Positions 27,766 through 36,956 of a stretch of 64,000 bases of DNA are shown one piece after another. Below the pieces are notes generated by a model, which did not search any database, had not been told where the DNA came from, and saw nothing but the letters and a program-made list of their open reading frames with translations. Each line of letters starts with the position of its first letter. The stretch's first letter is position 1. The stretch spans positions 3,162,001-3,226,000 of the forward strand of contig NZ_CP099222.1 in assembly GCF_029717145.1 (NCBI RefSeq), given 5' to 3'. The position numbers and the translations under genes are program-made. The stretch is from Citrobacter freundii. Its GTDB lineage: Bacteria; Pseudomonadota; Gammaproteobacteria; Enterobacterales; Enterobacteriaceae.

Positions 27766-30000
27766 ATGCGGTGGATCTTATTCATCTGTTTTTTTCTACT
27801 GAGCGTCCCCGTTCAGGCGGTCACGATACCCGGCGTAACGTCCACCGCCTCCGCCAGCCCACCAGCGGAGCCCGCTGCTGAACCTGACGTTGAGCAAAAA
27901 AAAGCCGCCTACGGTGCCCTGGCAGACGTGCTGGAGAATAATGCCTCACGCCAGGAGTTGATAGGTCAACTGCGTAAAGTAGCGGCAACGCCGCCTCCTG
28001 AACCGGTCCCCACTATCGTCCCTCCCACGCTGACGGAAGAAAAAACGGTACTCGAGAACGTGACCGATGTCAGTCGCCACTACGGGGAAGTTCTCTCCAG
28101 CCGATTCGCCCAGCTTTATCGCAATATCACCGACGCTCCGCACAAAACTTTTAATCCGCAATCGTTCACCAATGCCCTGACTCACTTTTTTATGCTGGCG
28201 GTATCCGTGTTCGGATTTTACTGGTTGGTACGCTTATGTGCGTTGCCGCTGTATCGCAAAATGGGGCAATGGGCGCGGCAAAAAAATCGTGACCGCAGCA
28301 ACTGGCTACAGCTTCCCGCCATGATTATTGGCGCGTTCATCATAGATTTATTGCTGCTGGCCCTGACGCTGTTTGTTGGGCAGATCTTAAGCGATCGCAT
28401 GAACGCCGGCAGCCGCACTATCGCTTTCCAGCAAAGTTTGTTTCTTAATGCCTTCGCGTTGATTGAGTTCTTTAAGGCCATTTTACGCCTGATATTTTGC
28501 CCGACAGTAGCCGAGTTGCGTCCGTTCAACATTCAGACTGCAAGCGCACGCTACTGGAATCGTCGCCTGAGCTCACTCAGCAGCCTGATTGGCTACGGGC
28601 TGATCGTGGTGGTGCCCATCGTCTCGAATCAGGTCAATGTACAGGTTGGCGCCATGGCTAACGTCATCATCATGCTGTGCATTACGCTGTGGGCGCTGTA
28701 TCTGATCTTCAGGAACAAGAAAGAGATCACCGAGCATTTGCAGAGTCTGGCAGAAAGGTCGCTGGCTTTTTTCAGCCTGTTTATCCGCGCCTTTGCGCTG
28801 GTTTGGCACTGGCTAGCCAGCGCCTATTTCATCGTGCTGTTTTTCTTCTCGCTGTTTGATCCGGGCAACAGCCTGAAGTTTATGATGGGAGCAACGCTGC
28901 GCAGCCTGGTGATTATCGGCATCGCCGCCTTTATTTCTGGCATGTTTTCCCGCTGGATCGCCAAAACCATTACGCTTTCACCACACACCCAGCGCAGTTA
29001 TCCGGAATTGCAAAAACGCCTGAATGGTTGGCTGTCGACGGCGTTAAGCATCGCGCGGATCCTGACGGTCTGTGTCGCCATCATGTTGCTGCTCAACGCC
29101 TGGGGGCTGTTCGACTTCTGGAACTGGCTGCATTACGGCGCGGGAGAAAAAACGGTGGATATTCTGATCCGTATCGCGCTGATTTTATTCTTCTCCGCTA
29201 TCGGCTGGACCCTGCTCGCCAGCCTGATTGAAAACCGCCTGACCTCGGATATCCACGGCCGGCCCCTGCCCAGCGCACGTACCCGTACACTGTTGACACT
29301 GTTTCGCAACGCGCTGGCGGTGATTATCAGCACCATCACTATCATGATCGTGTTGTCGGAAATTGGGGTCAATATTGCCCCGTTACTGGCAGGCGCGGGC
29401 GCGCTGGGGCTGGCTATCTCCTTCGGCTCGCAGACACTGGTAAAAGATATTATTACCGGGATCTTTATCCAGTTTGAAAATGGCATGAACACCGGTGATT
29501 TGGTCACCATCGGTCCGCTAACCGGCACGGTTGAACGCATGTCGATTCGCTCAGTCGGTGTGCGCCAGGACACCGGGGCGTACCATATTATCCCGTGGTC
29601 ATCGATAACCACCTTCGCCAACTTTGTACGGGGTATTGGATCGGTCGTCGCCAATTACGACGTGGACCGCCATGAGGATGCCGATAAAGCCAATCAGGCG
29701 TTGAAGGATGCCGTTACGGCGGTGATGGAACGAGAAGATATTCGCGGATTCATTATTGGCGAGCCGTCATTCGCGGGCATTGTCGGGTTAACCAATACGG
29801 CGTTTACGCTGCGGGTGTCGTTCACCACCTTACCGCTGAAGCAGTGGGCGGTACGCTTTGCGCTCGACAGTCAGGTGAAAAAATACTTTGATTTGGCCAA
29901 CGTGCGCGCGCCGGTACAGACCTACCAGGTTTTGCCCGCACCGGTGAATGGCCCCACGGCAGCAGCCGATCCGCTGCCGCCGACAGAACCGACGATTTAG
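27766..30000 (+). CDS. ybiO: YbiO, moderate-conductance mechanosensitive channel (MscS family)
   Basis: This 744-residue inner-membrane protein has a signal peptide ([18 protein letters not shown]), a periplasmic domain to about residue 140, about ten helices, and the MscS pore and beta domain: [23 protein letters not shown] (pore helix) and [25 protein letters not shown]. It protects against hypo-osmotic shock. Start 27766 follows GGGAGGAG. CTATACTT at 27725-27732 resembles a sigma-S -10, which fits RpoS control known in E. coli. The stop overlaps the convergent rlmF stop by four bases. Confidence 0.93.
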   Translation: MRWILFICFFLLSVPVQAVTIPGVTSTASASPPAEPAAEPDVEQKKAAYGALADVLENNASRQELIGQLRKVAATPPPEPVPTIVPPTLTEEKTVLENVTDVSRHYGEVLSSRFAQLYRNITDAPHKTFNPQSFTNALTHFFMLAVSVFGFYWLVRLCALPLYRKMGQWARQKNRDRSNWLQLPAMIIGAFIIDLLLLALTLFVGQILSDRMNAGSRTIAFQQSLFLNAFALIEFFKAILRLIFCPTVAELRPFNIQTASARYWNRRLSSLSSLIGYGLIVVVPIVSNQVNVQVGAMANVIIMLCITLWALYLIFRNKKEITEHLQSLAERSLAFFSLFIRAFALVWHWLASAYFIVLFFFSLFDPGNSLKFMMGATLRSLVIIGIAAFISGMFSRWIAKTITLSPHTQRSYPELQKRLNGWLSTALSIARILTVCVAIMLLLNAWGLFDFWNWLHYGAGEKTVDILIRIALILFFSAIGWTLLASLIENRLTSDIHGRPLPSARTRTLLTLFRNALAVIISTITIMIVLSEIGVNIAPLLAGAGALGLAISFGSQTLVKDIITGIFIQFENGMNTGDLVTIGPLTGTVERMSIRSVGVRQDTGAYHIIPWSSITTFANFVRGIGSVVANYDVDRHEDADKANQALKDAVTAVMEREDIRGFIIGEPSFAGIVGLTNTAFTLRVSFTTLPLKQWAVRFALDSQVKKYFDLANVRAPVQTYQVLPAPVNGPTAAADPLPPTEPTI

Positions 30001-30923
30001 CGCTGACGCGCCATAAAACGGCGACGCTGATCGTTATCCATAAAGGTCCAGGCAATAAAGCGGCTGTGCTTTTGCCCCTGGGCCATTTCTTTTTTGACCA
30101 CTTTCACCGCACCCACATCCGTCAGGGCGTGGTACAGCGGTGGCAGATTTTCACCGCGTGAAACCAGCGTGGTGAACCACATCACCTGGCGACCAAAGGC
30201 CTGGCTTTCGGCGATCATTTTTTTGATAAACGCCACTTCGCCACCTTCACACCAGAGCTCCTCCTGTTTCCCACCAAAGTTCAGCGCATCGTCTTTGTCC
30301 TGTCCCAGGTTACGACGTTTACGCTCACTTCCGGCGCGGGCAGAAGCCGCTGAATCATGGAACGGCGGATTGCACAGTGTCGCTTCGAACTGTTCATTCT
30401 TATGAATAATTCCGTTGAAGATAGACGACAAATCTTTCTGACGGCGCAGGCGAATAGCACGGGTTAACCCCGGATTGCCGTTAACGATCGCCAGTGCGCT
30501 GCTCAATGCTTCCTGGCTGGTCTCACTGCCGGTAAACCGCCAGCCATATTCGTGCACGCCAATCAGCGGATAAATACAGTTTGCCCCAACGCCGACGTCC
30601 AGCACGCTCGCATTCGCCGGGATAGTTCCCGTCGTTTCGCCCAATAGATCGGCCAGATGATGAATGTAATCCGCCCGACCCGGTACCGGTGGGCACAGGT
30701 AACCTTGCGGAATATCCCAATTAGCCACCGCATAGTAATGCGCCAGCAGGGCTTTATTCAGCGCCTTCACAGCCAATGGGTTAGCAAAATCAACGCTCTG
30801 CTCGCCGCCTGGCGTAATAGTGAGGAATTGCGTCAATTCGGGCGTAACCTGGCATAACGTGGCAAGATCGTAACGGCCATTGTGGCGGTTGCGTGGGTGT
30901 AATCCCGGTTTCTGGGGGGGCAT
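29997..30923 (-). CDS. rlmF: 23S rRNA m6A1618 methyltransferase RlmF
   Basis: RlmF methylates A1618 of 23S rRNA. The 308 residues contain the SAM-binding loop [15 protein letters not shown] and the N6-adenine motif NPPFHDS, followed by SERKRRNLG. Length equals the K-12 enzyme. Its final bases overlap the ybiO stop (TTAG), so both genes end within four bases of each other with no terminator between them. Confidence 0.95.
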   Translation of the reverse strand: MPPQKPGLHPRNRHNGRYDLATLCQVTPELTQFLTITPGGEQSVDFANPLAVKALNKALLAHYYAVANWDIPQGYLCPPVPGRADYIHHLADLLGETTGTIPANASVLDVGVGANCIYPLIGVHEYGWRFTGSETSQEALSSALAIVNGNPGLTRAIRLRRQKDLSSIFNGIIHKNEQFEATLCNPPFHDSAASARAGSERKRRNLGQDKDDALNFGGKQEELWCEGGEVAFIKKMIAESQAFGRQVMWFTTLVSRGENLPPLYHALTDVGAVKVVKKEMAQGQKHSRFIAWTFMDNDQRRRFMARQR

Positions 30924-31134
30924 AACATTCTCCTATTAACAGCGGCGTAAGATACCCGCATAACGCCACGCGGTAAACACGCATGGCACGGAAAATCGAT
31001 AATTTGTGCTGGATTTCCACAAAACAAATCGTTCAAAAAACACTCAGTTGTCCATCAATTTTTTGCGGTAAACGTCCGGCAATGACGTCCTAAACTTATC
31101 AGGCACTACCCGTTGTTTCTCAGAGGATATCATT

Positions 31135-31395
31135 ATGAAGAAATGCCTCACACTCCTTGCCGCTACCGTACTCACCGGCATGACATTTGCGTCTTTTGCT
31201 GCACCGCCTAACACCAGTCCTGCCACCGGCCCGCTACAGGCTTCCGGAACCGTGTCGGCTACCGGCGCGTCAAGCCTGACCGATCTTGAAGACAAGCTGG
31301 CGGAAAAAGCGAAAGAGCAAGGCGCAAAAGGCTTTGTGGTTAATGCTGCTGGCGGTAAAAATCAGATGTACGGTACCGCAACTATCTACAAGTAA
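31135..31395 (+). CDS. mcbA: McbA (YbiM), DUF1471/YhcN family periplasmic protein
   Basis: This 86-residue protein has a signal peptide (MKKCLTLLAATVLTGMTFASFA) and one DUF1471 domain (VSATGASSLTDLEDKLAEKAKEQGAKGFVV...GTATIYK). In E. coli mcbA is repressed by McbR and its overexpression causes colanic acid mucoidy. It is divergent from rlmF and has its own terminator. ybiJ, 4 kb away, is a paralogue with the same C-terminal pattern. Confidence 0.93.
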   Translation: MKKCLTLLAATVLTGMTFASFAAPPNTSPATGPLQASGTVSATGASSLTDLEDKLAEKAKEQGAKGFVVNAAGGKNQMYGTATIYK

Positions 31396-31408
31396 TCTCC
31401 CTCAGCCT

Positions 31409-31442
31409 AACTGCATTCGTCCTGAATGCAGTTTTCTTTTTT
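31409..31442 (+). terminator. mcbA terminator
   Basis: AACTGCATTC and GAATGCAGTT form a perfect ten-base stem (31409-31433) with loop GTCCT, followed by TTCTTTTTTG. Confidence 0.92.
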
Positions 31443-31552
31443 GCTCTCCGTACTCCCTGCACAATTTGTAACCATCATGTTGGAATTTTGAATCCAATGT
31501 AAATAAATGTATTTATTTTTGAATTAATGAATGCTAAAAAGTCGCACTGATT

Positions 31553-31579
31553 AATAATGCTTATCAAAATCATTATCAA
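31553..31579 (+). promoter_or_regulatory. Fur box upstream of fiu
   Basis: AATAATGCTTATCA followed by AAATCATTATCAA resembles overlapping Fur boxes (consensus GATAATGATAATCATTATC). It lies about 105 bases before the chosen fiu start, consistent with iron repression. Confidence 0.85.
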
Positions 31580-31683
31580 TTACGCATTTCATTACGGCGA
31601 GACCTGCAGGCGTAACATCCAAAGAGATGTCCCTTCGCACGAGTGAAACCTTCTACTCAAAAAATAATAAGCTACTCATTAAC

Positions 31684-33969
31684 ATGGATAAAAATCGCAA
31701 CCTGCCGTCCAGTAGTTTCCATTCACTCACCTTTTTTGCCGGTCTGTGCATCGGCCTGTCTCCGGTCGCTCAAGCAGTCGCTGCAGGTGATCAGGATAAG
31801 AAACAAGAAGATACGCTGGTCGTAGAAGCCTCCAAACCGTCGCTGTACGCCCCCACCCACTCTGCCGATCCGAAATTCTCCCGTCCTGTTGCTGATACGA
31901 CGCGCACCATGACGGTGATTTCTGAGCAGGTCATTAAGGATCAAGGGGCAACAAATCTGACCGATGCGCTAAAGAACGTGCCGGGCGTAGGCGCATTTTT
32001 CGCCGGTGAAAACGGCAACTCCACCACCGGTGACGCGATTTATATGCGTGGGGCCGATACGTCGAACAGCATTTACATCGACGGCGTTCGCGATATTGGC
32101 AGCGTGACGCGCGATACCTTCAATACCGAACAAGTTGAAGTGATTAAAGGTCCTTCCGGTACCGATTATGGCCGCAGCGCGCCGACCGGCTCCATCAACA
32201 TGATCAGCAAGCAACCGCGCACTGACTCGGGCATTGATGCCTCTGCCAGCGTCGGCAGCGCCTGGTTCCGCCGCGGTACGCTGGACATCAATCAGGTCAT
32301 TGGCGAGACCACCGCCGCACGATTAAACCTGATGGGCGAAAAGACGCACGATGCCGGACGCGATAGCGTTAAAAATGAACGTTACGGCGTGGCCCCGTCC
32401 ATCGCCTTTGGTTTAGGCACCGAAAATCGTCTGTATCTGAACTACTTGCACGTCACCCAGCACAACACGCCGGACGGCGGTGTTCCCACCATCGGCCTGC
32501 CGGGGTACTCTGCACCTTCTGCGGGGACTTCTGCCCTGAATCATTCAGGGAAAGTGGATACGCATAATTTCTATGGCACCGATTCGGATTACGACGACTC
32601 GACGACCGATACCGCGACGATGCGTTTTGAGCATGATCTGAGCGACAGCACCACCGTGCGCAATACCACGCGCTGGTCACGCGTCAAACAAGATTACCTG
32701 ATGACGGCGGTGATGGGCGGCGCGTCAAATATCACGCAGCCAACCAGCAGCGTAGACACCTGGACCTGGTCGCGTCTGGCCAATACCAAAGATGTCAGCA
32801 ACAAAATCCTCACCAACCAGACCAACCTGACCTCAAAATTTTATACCGGCGCCATTGGCCATGACATCAGCACCGGCGTAGAGTTTACGCGTGAAACGCA
32901 GACCAACTACGGCGTAGTGCCGATCACGCCACCGCCGGTGAATATTTACCATCCCAACAGCAACGTCAGCGTGGGTGGATTAAACCGTAACGGTGCCAAC
33001 GCCAACGGCCAGACCGACACCTTCGGCATTTATGCATTCGACACCTTGCAAATTACCCGTGAGTTTGAGCTGAACGGCGGCATTCGTCTCGATAACTACC
33101 GCACCGAGTATGACAGCGCCACGGCATGCGGTGCATCCGGGCGCGGTGCTGTCGCTTGCCCGGCAGGCGTAGCCAAAGGATCGCCGGTCACCACCGTCGA
33201 TACCGCTAAGTCTGGTAATCTGGTGAACTGGAAAGCGGGCGCGCTTTATCATCTGACAGATAACGGCAACATTTACATTAACTATGCGGTCTCTCAGCAA
33301 CCGCCGGGTGGCAGCAATTTTGCCCTCGCCCAGAGCGGTACCGGCAACAGCGCCAACCGTACTGATTTTAAACCGCAAAAAGCAAAGACCAGCGAAATTG
33401 GCACCAAATGGGAAGTACTGGATAAGCGCCTGCTGTTAACCGCCGCGATTTTCCGCACCGACATTGAGAACGAGGTCGAGCAGAACGATGACGGTACCTG
33501 GTCCCAGTATGGGGAGAAACGCGTTGAAGGGTACGAACTGTCGGTTGCCGGCAACATTACCCCGGCATGGCAGGTGATTGGCGGATATACCCAGCAGCGC
33601 GCCACGGTCCATAACGGTAAAGACGTCGCTCAGGATGGTTCATCCTCCCTGCCGTATACACCGGAACATGCATTCACCCTGTGGAGTCAGTATCAGGCCA
33701 CGGATGATATCTCCGTTGGCGCAGGCGCACGCTACGTGGGCAGTATGCATCGCGGCGCGGACGGCGCGGTGGGCACGCCATCCTTTACTGAAAGCTACTG
33801 GGTCGCGGATGCCAAACTGGGATATCGCGTAAACCGCAACCTCGATTTCCAGCTTAACATCTATAACCTGTTTGACACCGATTATGTCTCCTCGATCAAC
33901 AAGAGCGGATACCGTTACCATCCGGGTGAGCCGAGAACCTTCCTGCTCACCGCCAATATGCATTTCTGA
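31684..33969 (+). CDS. fiu: Catecholate siderophore TonB-dependent receptor Fiu
   Basis: Fiu imports ferric dihydroxybenzoylserine and related catechols across the outer membrane. The 761-residue product has a signal peptide (cleavage near QAVAA), the TonB box DTLVV, a plug domain (TRTMTVISEQVIKDQGATNLTDALKNVPGVGAF, IYMRGADTSNSIYIDG) and a 22-strand barrel ending MHF. I chose ATG 31684 (MDKNRNLPSS) because it gives a normal signal peptide; an in-frame ATG at 31627 adds 19 polar residues and its ribosome site is too close. ybiX follows after a hairpin. Confidence 0.95.
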   Translation: MDKNRNLPSSSFHSLTFFAGLCIGLSPVAQAVAAGDQDKKQEDTLVVEASKPSLYAPTHSADPKFSRPVADTTRTMTVISEQVIKDQGATNLTDALKNVPGVGAFFAGENGNSTTGDAIYMRGADTSNSIYIDGVRDIGSVTRDTFNTEQVEVIKGPSGTDYGRSAPTGSINMISKQPRTDSGIDASASVGSAWFRRGTLDINQVIGETTAARLNLMGEKTHDAGRDSVKNERYGVAPSIAFGLGTENRLYLNYLHVTQHNTPDGGVPTIGLPGYSAPSAGTSALNHSGKVDTHNFYGTDSDYDDSTTDTATMRFEHDLSDSTTVRNTTRWSRVKQDYLMTAVMGGASNITQPTSSVDTWTWSRLANTKDVSNKILTNQTNLTSKFYTGAIGHDISTGVEFTRETQTNYGVVPITPPPVNIYHPNSNVSVGGLNRNGANANGQTDTFGIYAFDTLQITREFELNGGIRLDNYRTEYDSATACGASGRGAVACPAGVAKGSPVTTVDTAKSGNLVNWKAGALYHLTDNGNIYINYAVSQQPPGGSNFALAQSGTGNSANRTDFKPQKAKTSEIGTKWEVLDKRLLLTAAIFRTDIENEVEQNDDGTWSQYGEKRVEGYELSVAGNITPAWQVIGGYTQQRATVHNGKDVAQDGSSSLPYTPEHAFTLWSQYQATDDISVGAGARYVGSMHRGADGAVGTPSFTESYWVADAKLGYRVNRNLDFQLNIYNLFDTDYVSSINKSGYRYHPGEPRTFLLTANMHF

Positions 33970-33977
33970 TGTATCAC

Positions 33978-33995
33978 GTGGGGCGTAAGCCCCAC
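33978..33995 (+). other. Hairpin between fiu and ybiX
   Basis: GTGGGGC and GCCCCAC form a perfect seven-base stem closed by the GNRA-type loop GUAA, with only three T after it. It is more likely an mRNA-stabilising or attenuating hairpin inside the fiu-ybiX unit than a full terminator. Confidence 0.6.
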
Positions 33996-34012
33996 TTTCA
34001 GGAGAAACACTG

Positions 34013-34690
34013 ATGATGTACCACATTCCTGGCGTCTTATCGCCGCAGGACGTTGCCTGGTTTCGCGAACAGCTGGACTCAGCCGAGTGGATAGATGGCC
34101 GCGCAACCACCGGCGCTCAGGGCGCTCAGGTCAAAAATAACCAGCAGGTTGATACGCAGAGCGAGCGCTATGTTGCGTTACATAAAGAGGTGCTGGCCGC
34201 TGTGAACAGCAGCGCGCTGTTCTTTGCTGCAGCATTGCCAAAAACAATCTCCGCGCCGTTGTTCAATCGTTATCAGAACGCAGAGACCTACGGCTTTCAC
34301 GTTGATGGCGCGGTGCGTAGTCACCCGGAAAGCGGCTGGATGCGTACCGACCTTTCCGCCACATTATTCTTAAGTGACCCCGACAGCTATGAGGGTGGAG
34401 AGTTGCGGGTCAATGACACTTACGGTCAGCATGCGGTCAAACTCCCGGCTGGCGACCTGGTGCTCTACCCTTCCAGCAGTCTGCATTGCGTTACACCGGT
34501 GACGCGCGGCGTTCGTATAGCGTCGTTTATGTGGATCCAGTCGATGATCCGCGACGATAAAAAACGCGCCATGCTCTTTGAATTGGATAAGAACATCCAG
34601 TCCCTGAAGGCACGCCACGGTGAAAGCGCCGAGATCCCATCGCTGCTCAATCTCTACCATAATCTGCTGCGCGAATGGTCTGAAATCTGA
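34013..34690 (+). CDS. ybiX: PKHD-type hydroxylase YbiX
   Basis: This 225-residue Fe(II)/2-oxoglutarate-dependent oxygenase has the ligand triad His and Asp in YGFHVDGAV (about residues 96-98) and His in [15 protein letters not shown] (about 158), with the 2-oxoglutarate arginine in the last motif. It belongs to the PiuC family that sits beside TonB receptors for catechol siderophores, so a role in iron uptake or siderophore processing is plausible; the substrate is unknown. The AGGAG site and 43-base gap place it in an operon with fiu. Confidence 0.93.
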   Translation: MMYHIPGVLSPQDVAWFREQLDSAEWIDGRATTGAQGAQVKNNQQVDTQSERYVALHKEVLAAVNSSALFFAAALPKTISAPLFNRYQNAETYGFHVDGAVRSHPESGWMRTDLSATLFLSDPDSYEGGELRVNDTYGQHAVKLPAGDLVLYPSSSLHCVTPVTRGVRIASFMWIQSMIRDDKKRAMLFELDKNIQSLKARHGESAEIPSLLNLYHNLLREWSEI

Positions 34691-34766
34691 CGGTGCGCTT
34701 GTGCATTCGTTTTCCATCCATATCATTCACTATAATTATTATACAAACTGAATGTACGGAGGGGCT

Positions 34767-35033
34767 ATGGCATCCGGATGGGCAAATGACGACGCAGTGA
34801 ACGAACAGATCAACAATACTATTGAAGATGCTGTCGCCCGCGCCCGTGGTGAGTTACCCACGGGTGAAAGTCTGTATGAATGCGAAGAATGTGGCAATCC
34901 TATCCCTCAGGCCCGGCGCGAGGCGGTACCTGGGGTACGTTTATGTATCGCCTGCCAGCAGGATAAAGATTCACATAACACCTCACACTCAGGATATAAT
35001 CGTAGAGGATCGAAAGACAGCCAGCTACGTTGA
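34767..35033 (+). CDS. ybiI: YbiI, DksA/TraR-type zinc finger protein
   Basis: This 88-residue protein has one four-cysteine zinc finger (CEEC and CIAC, about 21 residues apart) of the DksA/TraR type, with acidic N-terminal helices. The reduced size resembles TraR-like proteins that bind RNA polymerase through the secondary channel, but a function for YbiI is not established. Start 34767 follows GGAGGGG. It lies 76 bases after ybiX and has a possible promoter (TATAATTATTATAC) before it. Confidence 0.92.
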   Translation: MASGWANDDAVNEQINNTIEDAVARARGELPTGESLYECEECGNPIPQARREAVPGVRLCIACQQDKDSHNTSHSGYNRRGSKDSQLR

Positions 35034-35333
35034 CCCTTCTTTACCAAAAGTTTCAGCGCATACGATTTCCTTTACGAGCACGGTTTTTTGCAATGAGTGT
35101 AGCAAAATGTGCCGTTGTCGCTGGCTCTGTAAATCGCAATGACAAGAACTGTAAATCCGCCTTCCGAATTTATTAATATTCAATAAGTTATTTGTCATTC
35201 AATTTTTTTGATTGATGTCGTCAATTCTATTCGATTTTCTCTCACCTAAAAAAACGTGATACTTCTCACATCGACAAAACAACGTCTACCGAACAAAACA
35301 CTGACTAACAGAATAACCTGCGAGAGATTAATC
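35034..35333. other. ybiI-ybiJ intergenic region
   Basis: About 300 bases, A/T-rich in its second half, without a convincing ORF; a 106-codon frame across it overlaps ybiI and has no homologue I recognise. It should hold the ybiJ promoter and leader. No repeat was seen. Confidence 0.5.
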
Positions 35334-35594
35334 ATGAAAAATATCAAATATGCTGTTGCTGCCATCGCCCTGTCTACCCTGTCATTTGGCGCTTTCGCTG
35401 CCGAGCCTGTTACTTCCACTCAGGCACAGAGCATGAATAAAGTGGGCGTGGTATCTGCTGATGGCGCCAGCACGCTGGATGGCCTGGAAGCCAAACTGGC
35501 TGAAAAAGCTGCCGCTGCAGGTGCAAGTGGCTACAGCATTACGTCCGCTGTCGGCAAAGACAAAATGAGCGGCACTGCGGTTATCTACAAATAA
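35334..35594 (+). CDS. ybiJ: YbiJ, DUF1471/YhcN family periplasmic protein
   Basis: This 86-residue protein has a signal peptide (MKNIKYAVAAIALSTLSFGAFA) and one DUF1471 domain (GVVSADGASTLDGLEAKLAEKAAAAGASGYSI...GTAVIYK). It is a paralogue of mcbA, sharing the layout and the final GTA-IYK. The family responds to envelope or acid/peroxide stress in enterobacteria; the role of YbiJ itself is unknown. Start 35334 follows GAGAG; the ORF upstream extension is not protein-like. A strong terminator follows. Confidence 0.93.
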   Translation: MKNIKYAVAAIALSTLSFGAFAAEPVTSTQAQSMNKVGVVSADGASTLDGLEAKLAEKAAAAGASGYSITSAVGKDKMSGTAVIYK

Positions 35595-35659
35595 CCGACG
35601 AATTACCTGCAAGACCCAATGCTCCAACCCTCATTGACCCTGTTTGTTACCCTTTGTTT

Positions 35660-35687
35660 GCCCGTCCACTGGACGGGCTTTTTTTTG
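35660..35687 (+). terminator. ybiJ terminator
   Basis: GCCCGTCCA and TGGACGGGC form a nine-base stem (35660-35678) followed by eight T. It lies just before the end of the convergent hcxB gene. Confidence 0.93.
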
Positions 35688-35688
35688 C

Positions 35689-36774
35689 TTACTGTTCCAA
35701 CCGATGACGGAATTCTTGCAACACCGTCTCCGGCATCTCCACGAACTGCGCCGCCTCACAAATTGCCTGCCAGCTTCCTAAATCCAGCGGGATGCCCTGC
35801 GCCAGTCGCGCCTCACGCGTATTCACTTCCCACTCACCCGGTAGCAGAACCGGGGCGTCCTCGCCATGCGGCGACGCTTTGACCCATTTCGCAAATGCGG
35901 CAACCTGATGGTCACAATCCGGCGCGCCAAATAATTCCGGGTTTAGAATGATCGTCGTCATGCAGTTAATGATGGCGTCAGCGCTGTCCTGCAAACTGTC
36001 TTCGTGCGTAGTTTTCCCCCCGGAAAGCGCACCGCCCAGAATTTCGCACATTGCCGCCAGCGCATAGCCTTTATGCTGAGCGAAGGTAAGCAGCGAGCCC
36101 AGCGGAGACACCTGCATCACGGCGGGATCGGTAGTCGGAACGCCGTCAGCATCAATCAGACATCCTGCCGCCACTGGCTCACCCTTATGCCACGCAACGC
36201 GCGTTTTGCCAAAAGCAATGGCGCTGGTCGCATAGTCCAGCAGCAGGGGGAAATCATTCTTACGCGGAAACACGGCGCAGAAAGGGTTAGTGCCAAACCG
36301 GCTGTCACGCCCCTGAAAAGGCGCAACCATCGGGATGCCGACCACATTCACAAAGTGAACGGAAACAAAGCCTGCGGCTGCACATTGCTCTGCCCAATAG
36401 CCAATGCGTCCGATGTGATGGGAATTATGTAGCGCCACCGCGGCAATACCGAACTGACGGGCTTTCTCGATTCCCAGCGTGATAGCTTCATGTGCCGCAA
36501 CCTGACCAAACGCACTGTCACCGTCAAGCGTTACCACCGCCCCCGCGTCTTTCACCACTTTCGCGTGGCGGTTTAGCTGCAAATGTCCCTGCGAAAAGGA
36601 ACGAACATAGCTTGGGATCATGCCAATGCCGTGAGAATCGTGCCCGGCAAGGTTCGCGGCGATCAGATGATCGGCAACTAAGCGCGCTTCCTGCTCTTCG
36701 CTGCCCATCTGACGAAAAACGGCCTGAATAAAGCCGTGCAGCGTAGGCGCATGAAAGCGGTGTCCACTGTTCAT
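35689..36774 (-). CDS. hcxB: Hydroxycarboxylate dehydrogenase B HcxB (YbiC)
   Basis: This 361-residue oxidoreductase of the LDH2/MDH2 family reduces 2-oxo acids with NAD(P)H. GHDSHGIGMIPSY near residue 50 and the HNSHHIGRIGYWAEQCA motif near residue 125 are family hallmarks, as is the FGTNPFCAVFPR segment. It stands alone, convergent with ybiJ. Its upstream region carries four GCAGAAAT-like repeats. Confidence 0.92.
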   Translation of the reverse strand: MNSGHRFHAPTLHGFIQAVFRQMGSEEQEARLVADHLIAANLAGHDSHGIGMIPSYVRSFSQGHLQLNRHAKVVKDAGAVVTLDGDSAFGQVAAHEAITLGIEKARQFGIAAVALHNSHHIGRIGYWAEQCAAAGFVSVHFVNVVGIPMVAPFQGRDSRFGTNPFCAVFPRKNDFPLLLDYATSAIAFGKTRVAWHKGEPVAAGCLIDADGVPTTDPAVMQVSPLGSLLTFAQHKGYALAAMCEILGGALSGGKTTHEDSLQDSADAIINCMTTIILNPELFGAPDCDHQVAAFAKWVKASPHGEDAPVLLPGEWEVNTREARLAQGIPLDLGSWQAICEAAQFVEMPETVLQEFRHRLEQ

Positions 36775-36864
36775 GGTTATCTCCTGTTATGTTGCGTGTT
36801 TGTTGTGTTTCTTATTTTTCAACAAACTATGCTGCGCCACGACGCTCAGGAGGTCAATAAACGT

Positions 36865-36906
36865 GCAGAAATTTCACATTGCAGAAATAGCAGGAATAGC
36901 AGAAAA
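36865..36906. repeat. Short tandem repeats upstream of hcxB
   Basis: GCAGAAAT at 36865 and 36881, GCAGGAAT at 36890 and GCAGAAAA at 36899, so units start 16, 9 and 9 bases apart. They lie about 90-130 bases before the hcxB start (minus strand) and could be regulator sites or simple repeat drift. Confidence 0.5.
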
Positions 36907-36956
36907 GGCGGGAACGGGCGGACCTGTAAATCAGGCCCGCCGGGGAGATGAGTACA

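Noticed and set aside
36914-36946. ybiB terminator
   Set aside because: GGGCGGACCTG and CAGGCCCGCC can form an imperfect hairpin, but no U run follows on the minus strand.
36775-36956. CRISPR-like array upstream of hcxB
   Set aside because: The repeated unit is only 8-9 bases with no spacers of constant length and no cas genes.
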